Source of the DNA: Kiritimatiellia bacterium | GTDB taxonomy: Bacteria > Verrucomicrobiota > Kiritimatiellia > RFP12 > UBA1067 | Length of the DNA: 17,156 nt | Reading direction: 5' to 3' | Assembly: GCA_017629455.1 (NCBI GenBank) | Contig: JAGBXE010000264.1 | Span: forward strand, 1-17,156 | Shown: positions 8,632 through 16,938 of the stretch, piece after piece | Layout of the letters: each line of letters begins with the position of its first letter | Position numbering within the stretch: position 1 is the stretch's first letter | The notes under the pieces: generated by a model | Databases searched by the model: none | The model's input: only the letters and a program-made list of their open reading frames with translations | What the model was told of the DNA's origin: nothing | Translations under genes and position numbers: made by a program

Positions 8632-8643
8632 TTTTTAAACCTT

Positions 8644-10284
8644 TTAGTTGGATTTAAGAATCTTCTTAAGTTCTTCGGCATACACCTCGTAACCGGCGGG
8701 GTTAGGATGGAGCCCATCGCGGAAAAGTTCGGCTCTGAACTCGCCCGAATTAGTCTTGAAGGCTTCGCCGATATCATAAACACGAACCGACCCACCTGCA
8801 AGAGTCTTAAGTAATGCGTTATATTCACGCACCCAGGCATCCATCGCCCCCATACCGCCTACATCCTTTCTAGGTGTCGTCCCTATCACGCAGATGACCG
8901 ATTCGGGATGTCTCTCGCGCAAGGCCTTGACGATCGCCTTAGTTCCTTGAAACGTTTCTTCCGGCGTATCTCCGCGCTGCCCAAGGTTATTAGCACCGAC
9001 GGCGACAAAAATCTTTTTCGCTTTCCAACCGTCCGCCTGGCCCGCTTTTTCGATACGCCACAGAAGGTGCTCCGTGCGGTCGCCGGACACGCCGAAATTC
9101 GCCGTTTTGAGGTGTCCAAAATTGCGCTCCCAAACCTCACGCCCGCCCGGCCAGCCTTTGTCGGCAGAAGGATAAATCCAGCCCATCGTAATCGAGTCGC
9201 CGAAAACGACGAAATCAAACTCCTGCCCGCGGGAAGCCCTGCTCATTTCATTCATAAGATAATGATATGAACCTGCGGCCCAATCCGTGCGGTGGGCAGG
9301 TGTCGAAGCCTCATCGGTCAGATACCTTTTGAAGAATGTAACGCGCGTTCCTTTCGCCTCGTCGGCCGAAACGTCCACGATCGTCGTCCCGCCCGCAAGA
9401 ATCGGAAGCGGAGCGTCGAAGATTCCGCCTCCAAGGCGCGTACGCTTGGGAGCGGAAATACGCGCTTCATACCCAAGCTCTCCGGGCGTAATGCGCACAA
9501 CCTCCCAGGTTCTGCCGTCTGCGCTTACGATCTTGTCAAACGCGTCGCGAAGCGTCACGTTCATCTTGCGTCCTAAAACGGAAGGATTGACGACAGGACC
9601 GTAGATTTCGAACCCGAGCCGCGCCTTTTCACCGGGCCGCACGCGCACATTAAAGCGCCCTTCAAGCCCGGCCGCGGGCGAGAATATCTGCGGACGCTCG
9701 TATTCGAAAGCGAGCCTTTTGCGCTGCTCGGAAGTGAGCTCGCCAAAGGCGGGTTCATCCTTCCCGTAAAGAAACACCGTAACTTCCGCTCGGGCGGCGC
9801 TACCGAAAGCATTCTCTGCCGTAAACGAAAACTCGTTCCTGCCGGAGTTAAACTTGAACGCCCGCTCGGCCACCATGCGCGCAAGCTTCTCGCCCGACTC
9901 GGCGTAATGCGTCCAGACGCCGTCCGAAAGTTCGGCATATTCGCCGCCGGCCATTTCAAAAGGAACTGTATAAGCGCACCCGTTTACCGATACCTTCGCT
10001 CCTGAGCGAAGCGTTCCGCGCATCATCGGCACGGAATCCCACGCGCTTACTTCAACAGTAGCGCTCTTGCCCTGAGGAATCCCGTTCAGCCAGAAACTCG
10101 CGCGATCAATCGAATCTCCGATCATCTGCGGACGGAACAGAATCCACTGCGTATTAAGCCTATTCTTGTCATCGTAGGGCCAGTCAAACGCGGAAGACTC
10201 GTCGGCGTCTCTTTCGCGGAGTAGAAGATCAAACTTGCGCCACCCGACGAAATCAAGTTTTACGAGATTTTCAGAATGTGTCAC
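8644..10284 (-). CDS. SGNH/GDSL-family carbohydrate esterase ORF, lacking its own N-terminal part
   Basis: A 546-residue ORF from a GTG at 10284. Residues 325-546 form an SGNH hydrolase: block I FGDSIT (361-366, nucleophile Ser364), block II around NFGVSGDR, block III VGANN (429-433) and block V DGLHPNPAGY (523-532) with Asp523 and His526. Such domains often deacylate glycans. Residues 1-320 have no signal peptide. They open in the middle of a beta-sandwich (NLVKLDFVGWRKFDLLLRER) and continue with further beta-rich segments. The reading frame continues from the upstream glycosidase ORF, interrupted only by TAG at 10302-10300. If translated separately, an AAGGGG site 3 bases before the GTG could allow re-initiation after the stop, but the product would lack a secretion signal. 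More likely it is the C-terminal half of a disrupted, or read-through, fusion. Confidence 0.88.
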   Translation of the reverse strand: MTHSENLVKLDFVGWRKFDLLLRERDADESSAFDWPYDDKNRLNTQWILFRPQMIGDSIDRASFWLNGIPQGKSATVEVSAWDSVPMMRGTLRSGAKVSVNGCAYTVPFEMAGGEYAELSDGVWTHYAESGEKLARMVAERAFKFNSGRNEFSFTAENAFGSAARAEVTVFLYGKDEPAFGELTSEQRKRLAFEYERPQIFSPAAGLEGRFNVRVRPGEKARLGFEIYGPVVNPSVLGRKMNVTLRDAFDKIVSADGRTWEVVRITPGELGYEARISAPKRTRLGGGIFDAPLPILAGGTTIVDVSADEAKGTRVTFFKRYLTDEASTPAHRTDWAAGSYHYLMNEMSRASRGQEFDFVVFGDSITMGWIYPSADKGWPGGREVWERNFGHLKTANFGVSGDRTEHLLWRIEKAGQADGWKAKKIFVAVGANNLGQRGDTPEETFQGTKAIVKALRERHPESVICVIGTTPRKDVGGMGAMDAWVREYNALLKTLAGGSVRVYDIGEAFKTNSGEFRAELFRDGLHPNPAGYEVYAEELKKILKSN

Positions 10285-10302
10285 AAGCCCCTTTTCGGCC
10301 TA
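10282..10302 (-). other. In-frame amber codon joining glycosidase and SGNH ORFs
   Basis: Reading on the minus strand the codons are CGA TAG GCC GAA AAG GGG CTT GTG, with no frame change between the end of the 786-residue ORF (LNVQLRR) and the 546-residue ORF (VTHSENLVKLDF). GDGSG-x-x-LN-x-QL followed about 20 residues later by LDF-x-GW is a pattern I know within single carbohydrate-binding-like jelly-roll domains. The stop therefore falls inside one domain. Read through, the protein would have about 1338 residues. Confidence 0.8.
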
Positions 10303-12660
10303 TCGCCTCAATTGAACATTAAGTGTCGCGCCCGAACCGTCTCCCTTGATCCACAAGGTCGAAACCGCATTTGCCTCAAATGTCCGACGCTCCGGTATGA
10401 CGCGCGAAAGCCGCGCCCAGGACGCCTGCCGCGGAGCGCCGTCGTTGCGCGCGGTGATGCGGATCGTTTCGCCGCGGACGGGATCGGCAGCAGCTTCAGC
10501 CGTCATGACGACGCTCTTGGCCGCCTCGCGCTCAAGCGTAGGCAGCATAAGCGCGTCTATGATTCTGACCGTATTCGTTTTCGCGGCCTTCTCGTCAACG
10601 GAGTAAAGCGCAGCTACGCGAAGCGCTGCAGACTTGGGAGACGCAGCGTCAAACGACCACGTAGCGGCCTTAGGCGTTCTGATGTGATGAGTCTTCGTGA
10701 CGAACGGCTGGACGCGCCATTCGCCCTCGGCGTTCTGGCGAAGCCTCCACTCTTCGCCGGGCGTAACCATGCGCGTCTGAAGCCCCGGCTTAAAAGCGCG
10801 TGCATACCGCGCACGCGACCACCAGCCGAATATCGTAAGTTGATCGTCCATCGAATAGACGATGGGTCCGTCGGAAACACGCGCGCCGTTCACGGAGACG
10901 ATCGCGTCGTTCGCGGCGGACTTACACCCGACATACTCCATCTCCTCGGGATAGTAACCGCGTCCTTTTATCGAAGGACCGCGCGTTGTCACCCACCCGA
11001 GATCAAGAGGCATAAAATCGGCCTCGTTATTTTCTTTAAAAACTTTAATATGCCTGTCGAAGAATGACCTGAGGCCGTAATTCGGATAATCCCACGTTCC
11101 CTGAAGCGAACGGAACCACCAGTTATATGGATCACTGATGCTGCGTGAATTGATGATTGAACCTGTGCGCGACTTAAACTTCTCAAAAGTACGCTTGGTC
11201 ATGACGTCGCGCTCGTATCGCCCTGGTTGCCCCTCCGCTCCGTCGAAGAAAATGCCGTCAAACTTGCAAAGATTGAACTTGTCGGCAATTTCGTCGGTAA
11301 GGCGTTCGGCAAGTTCGCTTCCAACTTTCGCATAAAACTCGCCATAACGGTGATGGAGATAGTCAACGGCAAAACCCGCCGGATAGGCCTTTCGACTCAA
11401 ACGCCGCCCGGGGCGTTTCTCTTTTTCCGTTTCGTCAAACTCGCTTGTTACCGCCTGAGTCGGATCCCAGACTTCGAAATCGCCCCACGGCTCGCGGGCG
11501 ATATGAACACCCGTAAAACGGTAGGGGGCGTTAGTCGTAAAGTCGGTGTACTGAACAAGGTCGTCTCCGATGCGCAGAACATTGCCGTTATTTCCTCCGT
11601 TGAGCGTGCGGCAGTGCCCGGACCACGGCCGTTCGTTGACGTAAAGCTCCATGTCGCCTTCGCGATACGGGCGGGCTAAGGTATAACTGGCCGATGTCAC
11701 ATATTGGTCAAACCATTCCGGAGAGATATACCGGTCGCCGAACTCAATCGCGGCCGACAGAGTATGAGTACACGCAAGTTTGCCGGCCGCGTGAACGCGG
11801 GAAACCGCCTCGGCAAGCTGTTTAAGGCCGCCCGGGAAGCATGACGGGGCGACATCATACGAGCCGCGCGTCTTCCACCACAGGTGGAAATGGAGCATTG
11901 TGCAGCCGGCCTTGTCCATAAGACGAATCCAATCGTCAAGAGACGAATAATCCATGAACGCGGCGAACAGATAGCTGTTTCTGTTCGCCTCGGACTCGCT
12001 GCTCCACGCGCCCCCGCAGTCTGAACGAGGCACACCCGCGACGAGCGTCATCGTTTTAAGCATATTTAGAATTTCGCCTCGTGGACCTGCGCTCAAGCCC
12101 GCCGACTTGCCGGTAAAACCAAATCGTTTATTAATTGAGACGCATGTTGTGCGATCGTCTGGAGCATATTCGGCTATTGCCGTATTGGTCACCACCGACG
12201 GCATGTCGATATCTGGCGTATAGCCGCGAACGGCAACCGCGCTTTTATCATCGCAGACGATATTCGACGTCAGGCCCTTATGCGTATTGCAGAGGGGAGT
12301 TACCTGCGCGAAGATGAGATCGTTTGCGTCTTTAACGGTAAACGATTCGGTCGTAAGCGTCCAACCGTCATCAAACGGTTTTACCGATAGCGACAATTCG
12401 CCGCGCTTGCCGAACTTAAAGCGCAGACGGTCGCCTTCGACCGTCAGCGCCGAGGGGGCCACCCGTTTTCCGTCAGCGAGAACTACCTCAGCGAAAGGAT
12501 GTTTCGCCGCGATAAGTTCGCGACCCGACTTCTTTTCACGCAGGGAAACAAGCCGCCCCTGATCGTCAAAATCGACCGACACCCAACGATTCTCAAAACC
12601 GGCCGCAGCGAGCGACGAGACGCAAAAAAGCGCTGCGCCGACAAAAAACAAACTCTTCAT
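10300..12660 (-). CDS. Secreted TIM-barrel glycosidase-like protein, ends at an in-frame amber
   Basis: A 786-residue protein with a Sec signal peptide (about residues 1-20, cleavage after SSLAAA). An N-terminal beta-sandwich (about 21-215; FENRWVSVDFDDQGRLVSL) resembles the mutarotase-like domain in front of many glycosidase barrels. A probable (beta/alpha)8 barrel follows (about 225-630), with LHFHLWWKTRG, CTHTLSAAIEFGDRY, KFDGIFFDGAEG (466-477) and MPLDLGW. The acidic FDGIFFDG strand end is where clan GH-A/GH-D-like enzymes place a catalytic Asp, so Asp473 is a candidate. The C-terminal beta domain begins after about 660 and is cut at residue 786 by TAG; its missing strands are encoded in the next ORF. 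I cannot assign a GH family. A GCGGA-like site precedes the ATG, 29 bases after the 1401-residue gene. Confidence 0.85.
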   Translation of the reverse strand: MKSLFFVGAALFCVSSLAAAGFENRWVSVDFDDQGRLVSLREKKSGRELIAAKHPFAEVVLADGKRVAPSALTVEGDRLRFKFGKRGELSLSVKPFDDGWTLTTESFTVKDANDLIFAQVTPLCNTHKGLTSNIVCDDKSAVAVRGYTPDIDMPSVVTNTAIAEYAPDDRTTCVSINKRFGFTGKSAGLSAGPRGEILNMLKTMTLVAGVPRSDCGGAWSSESEANRNSYLFAAFMDYSSLDDWIRLMDKAGCTMLHFHLWWKTRGSYDVAPSCFPGGLKQLAEAVSRVHAAGKLACTHTLSAAIEFGDRYISPEWFDQYVTSASYTLARPYREGDMELYVNERPWSGHCRTLNGGNNGNVLRIGDDLVQYTDFTTNAPYRFTGVHIAREPWGDFEVWDPTQAVTSEFDETEKEKRPGRRLSRKAYPAGFAVDYLHHRYGEFYAKVGSELAERLTDEIADKFNLCKFDGIFFDGAEGQPGRYERDVMTKRTFEKFKSRTGSIINSRSISDPYNWWFRSLQGTWDYPNYGLRSFFDRHIKVFKENNEADFMPLDLGWVTTRGPSIKGRGYYPEEMEYVGCKSAANDAIVSVNGARVSDGPIVYSMDDQLTIFGWWSRARYARAFKPGLQTRMVTPGEEWRLRQNAEGEWRVQPFVTKTHHIRTPKAATWSFDAASPKSAALRVAALYSVDEKAAKTNTVRIIDALMLPTLEREAAKSVVMTAEAAADPVRGETIRITARNDGAPRQASWARLSRVIPERRTFEANAVSTLWIKGDGSGATLNVQLRR

Positions 12661-12689
12661 GCTAAAATCCGCTAACTTTCAACAGCTAT

Positions 12690-15600
12690 TTACTTTACAA
12701 TCAACGTTTTTTCCGAATAGACTCCCGTCAACGATTCGACGGCGCGAAGCGTCCATTTGCCCGCCTCGTCGTTCAAAGCGACCGGGAAGCGGAAAGACGC
12801 CTTGCCGTTCTTCGTCGAAATATTGCGCTTAAAGTGGAAGCGCGCCTTCCCTGACGGGGGAATAAGTTCGACGTGAATGACGTACTCGGGCGTCAGATCG
12901 GCCGACTTGATCGCGAACGACAAGGCAACATCTTCGCCGCGCGAGATCGCGGCGGGAGAGGCGATATCAACGCCTTCGATCTTCGAAGGCAGCACCGCGA
13001 ACGCGCGCCCTTCTTCAAGTTTGACCTTCGTCGTCACGCTGTCGGTTTCTCCAAGATAGCGGCGAGAAGTCACATCGTAGACAAAGCCCTTCTTGGCAAA
13101 GCGGAAGGTAAGCGCGTCATCGTCGCACGAGCGTCCGCCCATGCGGATAACTGCGTAGAGGTCGGCGTTGCCGGAGACGTAATGCATCGCCTCACGCCCG
13201 AAATGTTCGACCATATCGTCGCACTGGAGCGCGGCCTTGGCGCCGGCGGCGACGAGGAACTTCTTCACTTCCGCGCGGCAGGTCTTGTCACAGTCGTCGA
13301 AGTTCCGGCCGAAAACCGTTATTCCTTCAAGCCCCGCGAACGGATTGACCGAACGCTTAACCCCGAGCTCATCGTAATCGCCCGGCAACTGGTCGCACAT
13401 GACCTTGCCGCCCTTTGCGAGATACGATTTGACGGCCGCGACTTCCGCGTCGCTCATCGCGATAATGCGCGGCATCAAGAGCGCCTTGCACGACGCAAGA
13501 TGGTTATTTTCAACGATCTGCTGCGGCGCTATAAAGTCGTGCTGGTACAGGAGGTCCTCAACCGTATACTGCGCTCCCTGGCGCGAATACATGAAGTTGT
13601 GAAGCGGACCGGACGTTGAAATCTCGCCGTTCTTGGTTTCCGTTCCAAGGATGGTCGAAAGGAGCATCGAATCGTGCGAGTAATAAAGAGCGACATCGCG
13701 CGTATCCCACTGCCAGCAGGTGAGGACTTTGCCGAAACCGTCAAGAACGCGCATATCGAGAAGCGACTGACGCAGTTCTTCGCCGTCGATTGTGCGCGCG
13801 TACGTCTGGGAGTCGACGATATTGTAGCCGGGGGCCGTCGCGGCATACCATGCGAAACCGCCGTAGCGGTGGCACGCCGTCCACCACGGCATAAAGCGCG
13901 CCCGACCGGTCGTATAGAAATATCCTGTCCACCCCCAGCAGCGCATGTCCGGGCGGAACGAACGGATAAACTCGTCGAAGTTGTAGATCGGATTGCGTCC
14001 GAAATAGACCATCGCCGTATACTCGGTAGAGAAATCAAGGCCGGCCTTCGTCAGGAGCTTCCAGTAGTCATTGCCCGAAAGCGCGGATTGACCGAACGAA
14101 TTGCACATTGTAAACGGCGCATCGTCAATTGCCCGAGCGTTATCGGAAACGAACTTAATGGCTTCGCACCAGCGGTCGACGTTGAAGTTGCGCCATTCGA
14201 TGAACTCGGCGTACTTCTTCGTTTTGCGCGCATCTGCCTGCAACGCCTGATCGAGATCGGCGAATGACTTGTGGCTTGTCTCATGACGACGGTTGTACTC
14301 GGCGATCGTTCCGTATTTCTTCTGCATCCTGACGCGGTACTCGGCAAGATTTTCGGGGTGAGCATCGACTTCGTCCGCCAACCCGGGGCGTGAGAGATTC
14401 GGCTCATCGCAAAGCGCATAATCAAGTAAGCCGTATTCCTTTGTTCCTGACACCTCTTTGACAATGCCTTTCGCTTTCTCTTCGCGCCACTTCTTCGTAT
14501 TGAAGTTCTGCGCGCGAACATTCGATTTCTGCGCCCAGCCGCAGAACGTCGAGCCGCCGCCGACCCAGCCGCTGCCGACGCCGAATCCCCATGCGATCGT
14601 CGCGGCCGGACGGACCGCGCCCGCACACGGAAGAATCGCCGAACGGATACCGATATCTTCAAGCTGCGCCATCTCTTCCGTCGAGCCGTCGCCCGGCCAC
14701 ATCGACGGAGTGTAATCGTCCATCAGACGTTTTTTATCGTTATCTTTGACAAAGACGGCTTCGCCGCGCACGTCGATTTCACGCCCGCCCTTGACGAGCG
14801 CAAGACGAATGCCGCCGAAGTTCGTGTAAAGCTTCGCGCGCGGCACTTCAAACGTGACCTTCGCCGCCGCAGGGGCCTCCCCCGCCGCGAGAATACGGCC
14901 GGAGAAATCTCTGAAACCCCATTTGAGCGTCACGCCGGCAACATCGCCCTCGACGGCTACCGACGACACCTTGCCGTCGTCCGAGAAAGTACCAAGACGC
15001 GCGTCGGCAGTAGGCGTTACCGTTTCGACCCAATCGATCGTTGCGCCCTTCGAGTCGAGTTTCTTCGTAAGGACGTGCTTCTGCCCGGCATAGACAATCG
15101 TACGCGACTTTTCGTCAGCAGCGGGAGTTTTCACGAAATCCCCGACCGCCGTGCGCCACGCGTCGGCCGCGACGCGCTGGAACTTAACGTCAGACGGGAA
15201 AAGCGAAACCGCATCCTCTCTATCCCTGGTGCGCGGAAGATACTGGAAAGTTCCGCCGGCCGTCTTAACGTGGACAACGCGCCCCTTGCCCAACTTGCCG
15301 TTTTTCACGTCTTTAAGGAGCGCTTGAAGCTCGCCATACCCTTTTACCTGCGCTTCGATGTACAATCCGGCGCCGTTTTCAACGCATTTACGGATGTATT
15401 TCACCATCTCCTTACCCATTTTAAATGCGCTGTCAAGCGGCACCATCACGAGATTATACTCGCCCTTGGTGATACGGTCGGTAATACACTTCGTATCTCC
15501 GTAAGTGGAATAGATGTCAGACGACTTCCCTTCAAGAAGCAGCACGTCGAGATCGACACTGGTGCCGGCAAAAATCTCTTCCGGTTCACGCAGGTCGTAT

Positions 15601-16895
15601 TTGCTGCCCACAAACGCGAGAACGCTCAACTTCTTGGCAAAGCGCCCGATCGGATTGGGCTTGACCGGTATTTCAGTTCCCTTGACGACGGCCATACGCC
15701 CTGGACGCACAAGCTTACGGACTTCAAACGACGAAATATCGCCCTCATAGCAACGCACGGACGCGAGATCAATGCCGGTATCATCGGCGCGGTTGTCGAC
15801 CTTGTAAAACACCATCGTCCATGATTCATCTTCGGCGGACGTAAACGGCAGAAAATACTCGTGCATCTCCGGCCCGAGCGGGGTCATCATCGTCACATAA
15901 CGGCCTTCTTTCGTTTTGCCGTTCTTTCCGCGGGCGATCTGAACGATGCGAAGGCCGCTGCCGGCGCCGAAGCTGCGCGCCTTAACGACGAGCGTGTAGC
16001 GCGTATTCGGCTTGAGCATCCGCGCGCCCAACTGGGCGAACTGATAATCCTTACCCGAACCGCGCAGCACCCATTCGCCGCTCATTGCCATAGTTTCCGT
16101 ATGAACGGTTTTTCCGCACATCGAGTATTTGCTCGGAACATTGAAGTCGGGATTCGGGAAAAGATTCACGCGTGCGCCGAACGTAGGGCCTTCAACGACC
16201 CTGCTTTTACCGGATTTACGCGTCAAAGTCATATCGGCCCAGAGATCCGGAATGGCGTATACGTATTTGTTCGCCGTAAAACCGCTGGCGATACCGCGGT
16301 TTTCCCAGAGCTTTTCGCGTTCGTGAACATTGATATTCCAGCGGAAGATTCCAACTTTAGCGGACATATCTTTCTTCGGCGACGAGCAGCCGACAGTTTT
16401 GAAAGGAAGCGTTATGTTCGCAACCCAAAAACCGTCGCCCTTTTCGACGCCAAGCGTCACGCCAGAATCGGCAAGCTGCGTCTTTCCTCTGCCGACATAG
16501 ATTTTACCGAACTCGCTCGCCATCACATGAATATATTCAAGCGACGGCATCTTGATGAAGAACTCGTAGTTATTGACGCGGCCCATACCATCCTTCGGGT
16601 TGCCGCGATTGTACTGAGAGTCGAAATACCCTTTGATCGTCACGTAAAGGTTCGTGTCGTCAAAAAGGATACGCGCTTCGGTCTGGTTGCGCGCGACATC
16701 GTTTTTAATGACCTCCAAAAAGCGCGTGCAGACATCCGCATGCGCCCAGGCGGATTCGATAACCTTTCCGTCTTTAAACGGCGCCGTTTCCGTGTACCTT
16801 ATTTCAGGCACATCGGCAAAACCGAAAGCGCTGATGAATGTTGCCGAAAGCGCAATCGCAACAGAGTAAAATCTTCTAAGAATTATGTTTTTCAT
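12690..16895 (-). CDS. Large secreted multidomain GH42-like protein with CBM9-like domain
   Basis: A 1401-residue protein with a Sec signal peptide (about residues 1-27, ending AFGFA). Domains in order: a CBM9/DOMON-like domain (about 30-235; ESAWAHAD and QTEARILFDDTNLYVTIKG); a CBM4/9-like jelly roll (about 243-400; NLFPNPDF, LKPNTRYTLVVKARS); a Rossmann-like domain (about 420-545); beta-rich linkers; a GH42-like TIM barrel (about 725-1085) with YALCDEPNLS, where Glu831 fits the acid/base position; an amidotransferase-like domain (about 1090-1240); and a C-terminal beta region. Where GH42 has its nucleophile in GETGAF, this protein has GWTGYF (Trp988), at nearly the same distance from the acid/base (157 against 156 residues in the neighbouring GH42). 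It may therefore bind glycan instead of hydrolysing it, or use another residue. AAGAG lies 9 bases before the ATG, 43 bases after the Gly-rich gene. Confidence 0.88.
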   Translation of the reverse strand: MKNIILRRFYSVAIALSATFISAFGFADVPEIRYTETAPFKDGKVIESAWAHADVCTRFLEVIKNDVARNQTEARILFDDTNLYVTIKGYFDSQYNRGNPKDGMGRVNNYEFFIKMPSLEYIHVMASEFGKIYVGRGKTQLADSGVTLGVEKGDGFWVANITLPFKTVGCSSPKKDMSAKVGIFRWNINVHEREKLWENRGIASGFTANKYVYAIPDLWADMTLTRKSGKSRVVEGPTFGARVNLFPNPDFNVPSKYSMCGKTVHTETMAMSGEWVLRGSGKDYQFAQLGARMLKPNTRYTLVVKARSFGAGSGLRIVQIARGKNGKTKEGRYVTMMTPLGPEMHEYFLPFTSAEDESWTMVFYKVDNRADDTGIDLASVRCYEGDISSFEVRKLVRPGRMAVVKGTEIPVKPNPIGRFAKKLSVLAFVGSKYDLREPEEIFAGTSVDLDVLLLEGKSSDIYSTYGDTKCITDRITKGEYNLVMVPLDSAFKMGKEMVKYIRKCVENGAGLYIEAQVKGYGELQALLKDVKNGKLGKGRVVHVKTAGGTFQYLPRTRDREDAVSLFPSDVKFQRVAADAWRTAVGDFVKTPAADEKSRTIVYAGQKHVLTKKLDSKGATIDWVETVTPTADARLGTFSDDGKVSSVAVEGDVAGVTLKWGFRDFSGRILAAGEAPAAAKVTFEVPRAKLYTNFGGIRLALVKGGREIDVRGEAVFVKDNDKKRLMDDYTPSMWPGDGSTEEMAQLEDIGIRSAILPCAGAVRPAATIAWGFGVGSGWVGGGSTFCGWAQKSNVRAQNFNTKKWREEKAKGIVKEVSGTKEYGLLDYALCDEPNLSRPGLADEVDAHPENLAEYRVRMQKKYGTIAEYNRRHETSHKSFADLDQALQADARKTKKYAEFIEWRNFNVDRWCEAIKFVSDNARAIDDAPFTMCNSFGQSALSGNDYWKLLTKAGLDFSTEYTAMVYFGRNPIYNFDEFIRSFRPDMRCWGWTGYFYTTGRARFMPWWTACHRYGGFAWYAATAPGYNIVDSQTYARTIDGEELRQSLLDMRVLDGFGKVLTCWQWDTRDVALYYSHDSMLLSTILGTETKNGEISTSGPLHNFMYSRQGAQYTVEDLLYQHDFIAPQQIVENNHLASCKALLMPRIIAMSDAEVAAVKSYLAKGGKVMCDQLPGDYDELGVKRSVNPFAGLEGITVFGRNFDDCDKTCRAEVKKFLVAAGAKAALQCDDMVEHFGREAMHYVSGNADLYAVIRMGGRSCDDDALTFRFAKKGFVYDVTSRRYLGETDSVTTKVKLEEGRAFAVLPSKIEGVDIASPAAISRGEDVALSFAIKSADLTPEYVIHVELIPPSGKARFHFKRNISTKNGKASFRFPVALNDEAGKWTLRAVESLTGVYSEKTLIVK

Positions 16896-16935
16896 TTTTA
16901 ATAACTCTTTTTAGTTAGTTTGATCATTATTAAAA
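16896..16935. repeat. AT-rich inverted repeat before the 1401-residue gene
   Basis: TTTTAATAA (16896-16904) and TTATTAAAA (16927-16935) are perfect nine-base arms flanking a 22-base loop that holds the AAGAG ribosome-binding site. The arms contain only A and T in an AT-rich gap, so chance is quite possible. If folded in mRNA it would place the ribosome-binding site in the loop. Confidence 0.3.
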
Positions 16936-16938
16936 GTG

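Noticed and set aside
10300..10302. TAG recoded as a sense codon throughout the genome
   Set aside because: Two other genes in the window, the RluA-type gene (1014-1012) and the activator (3451-3449), end with TAG exactly where their families end, so TAG works as a stop here. Local readthrough remains possible.
15861..16901. Plus-strand ORF of 346 codons
   Set aside because: It lies wholly within the minus-strand 1401-residue gene, whose signal peptide and domains are clear. The plus-strand translation shows no recognisable domain and is the usual antisense shadow in GC-rich coding DNA. The same holds for plus-strand ORFs at 10276-11067, 12873-13619 and 15075-15824.
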